DNA of 13,105 bases from an uncultured Clostridia bacterium. GTDB taxonomy: Bacteria; Bacillota; Clostridia; Christensenellales; Aristaeellaceae. A program made the translations under genes and the position numbers. Of this stretch, positions 12,870 through 13,105 are shown piece after piece. The notes under the pieces were generated by a model. The model was not told the DNA's origin, ran no database searches, and worked only from the letters and a program-made list of their open reading frames with translations. The stretch's first letter is position 1, and the number at the start of each line of letters is the position of its first letter. The stretch spans positions 1 through 13,105 of the forward strand of contig CAKUFI010000069.1 in the NCBI GenBank assembly GCA_934647305.1. The letters run 5' to 3'.

Positions 12870-12915
12870 AAGCCGCGCCGAACGGAAGGAATATTCCCTC
12901 TGTCCGGCGCGGTTT
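12870..12915 (+). terminator. Likely intrinsic terminator of the GDPD-acyltransferase-GH42-like operon
   Basis: AAGCCGCGCCG (12870-12880) pairs with CGGCGCGGTTT (12905-12915), with one G-T pair; inside, ACGGA pairs with TCTGT and GAATATTC is self-complementary. An A-run precedes and TTTGTTG follows. It begins 49 bases after the GH42-like stop codon. Confidence 0.75.
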
Positions 12916-12979
12916 GTTGTGCAGTTCACATGCCCAGCAGGCTGAATTCTCCCTCAGCGGCAAAGCACCGCCCGACCCA

Positions 12980-13027
12980 GTCGGCCCTGCCGACCGGCGG
13001 CAGCAAGTGGAACCGGGCAATGCCCGG
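12980..13027 (-). repeat. Pair of palindrome modules (minus strand)
   Basis: GTCGGCCCTGCCGAC (12980-12994) and CCGGGCAATGCCCGG (13013-13027) are two versions of the same module with different stems, separated by the usual tail (minus strand TTCCACTTGCTGCCGCCG). No CCATARATT-loop hairpin follows at the expected distance. Confidence 0.75.
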
Positions 13028-13048
13028 TCCAGACTGTCAAAAAACCCA

Positions 13049-13078
13049 GGAGAGCTCGAGAGGGCCGCAGCCCTTTCG
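13049..13078 (+). repeat. GAGAGG-type hairpin near the window end
   Basis: CGAGAGGGC (13057-13065) pairs with GCCCTTTCG (13070-13078), with one G-T pair, around CGCA. The 16 bases GGAGAGCTCGAGAGGG (13049-13064) are identical to those starting the hairpin of the 110-bp module at 4814, while the inner stem differs. The rest of the window (13079-13105) shows nothing recognisable. Confidence 0.7.
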
Positions 13079-13105
13079 AACTTTCAATCGTGCCCGGCGG
13101 CATGT

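Noticed and set aside
10380..12929. 849-codon open frame on the minus strand opposite the GH42-like gene
   Set aside because: It is antisense to a gene with a clear start, ribosome binding site and domain pattern. Its protein is rich in Arg, Gln, His and Val in the way typical of GC-rich antisense frames and shows no motif.
1..13105. tRNA or rRNA genes, transposase genes
   Set aside because: Reading both strands I saw no tRNA-like cloverleaf with a TTC-arm signature, no rRNA stretch and no transposase or recombinase motif in any sizeable frame.

Overview
The window looks like a chromosomal segment of a GC-rich, endospore-forming member of the Clostridia, plausibly a gut lineage. The evidence is a yabP-yabQ-divIC-ppx block, a gene neighbourhood typical of spore-forming Firmicutes, GC-rich coding sequence with AGGAGG-type ribosome binding sites, and intracellular carbohydrate-active enzymes. 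Species or genus cannot be read from the sequence alone.

Layout. (1) 1-135: hairpins, and at the very edge what looks like a cut repeat copy. (2) 136-4498: a two-gene sugar locus, a membrane-anchored AraC-type regulator overlapping a cytoplasmic GH95 family glycosidase (alpha-L-fucosidase/alpha-L-galactosidase type) with all catalytic residues visible. (3) 4499-4880: a dense run of structured repeats. (4) 4881-5642 (minus): a short-chain dehydrogenase/reductase. (5) 5754-8061 (plus): yabP and yabQ (spore cortex), 480 bp of structured repeats, divIC (cell division), and a Ppx/GppA-type phosphatase. (6) 8062-8623: more structured repeats. (7) 8624-12821: a tight operon of an atypical glycerophosphodiester phosphodiesterase-like protein, a membrane acyltransferase (family 3) and a GH42-like predicted glycoside hydrolase, followed by a terminator. 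(8) 12822-13105: terminator and more repeat modules.

The most interesting content is between the genes. A repeat unit of about 80 bp occurs six times clearly, plus one decayed and one edge-cut copy. It has a 15-nt palindrome (5-bp stem, 5-nt loop, usually CAGTG), a fixed 27-30 nt linker, and a 35-nt hairpin made of an 11-bp stem around a 13-nt loop with consensus CCATARATTNRAG. The loop is conserved while stem sequences differ completely between copies and yet stay self-complementary. The short palindrome also shows compensatory changes (GTCGG/CCGAC versus CCGGG/CCCGG versus GCAGG/CCTGC). This pattern is expected for selection on a folded RNA or single-stranded DNA. Two copies begin inside the 3' ends of genes (GH95 and Ppx) and supply their last codons. 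Other hairpin modules are shuffled among these units. I do not recognise the family, and no protein encoded here is an obvious mobiliser of it.
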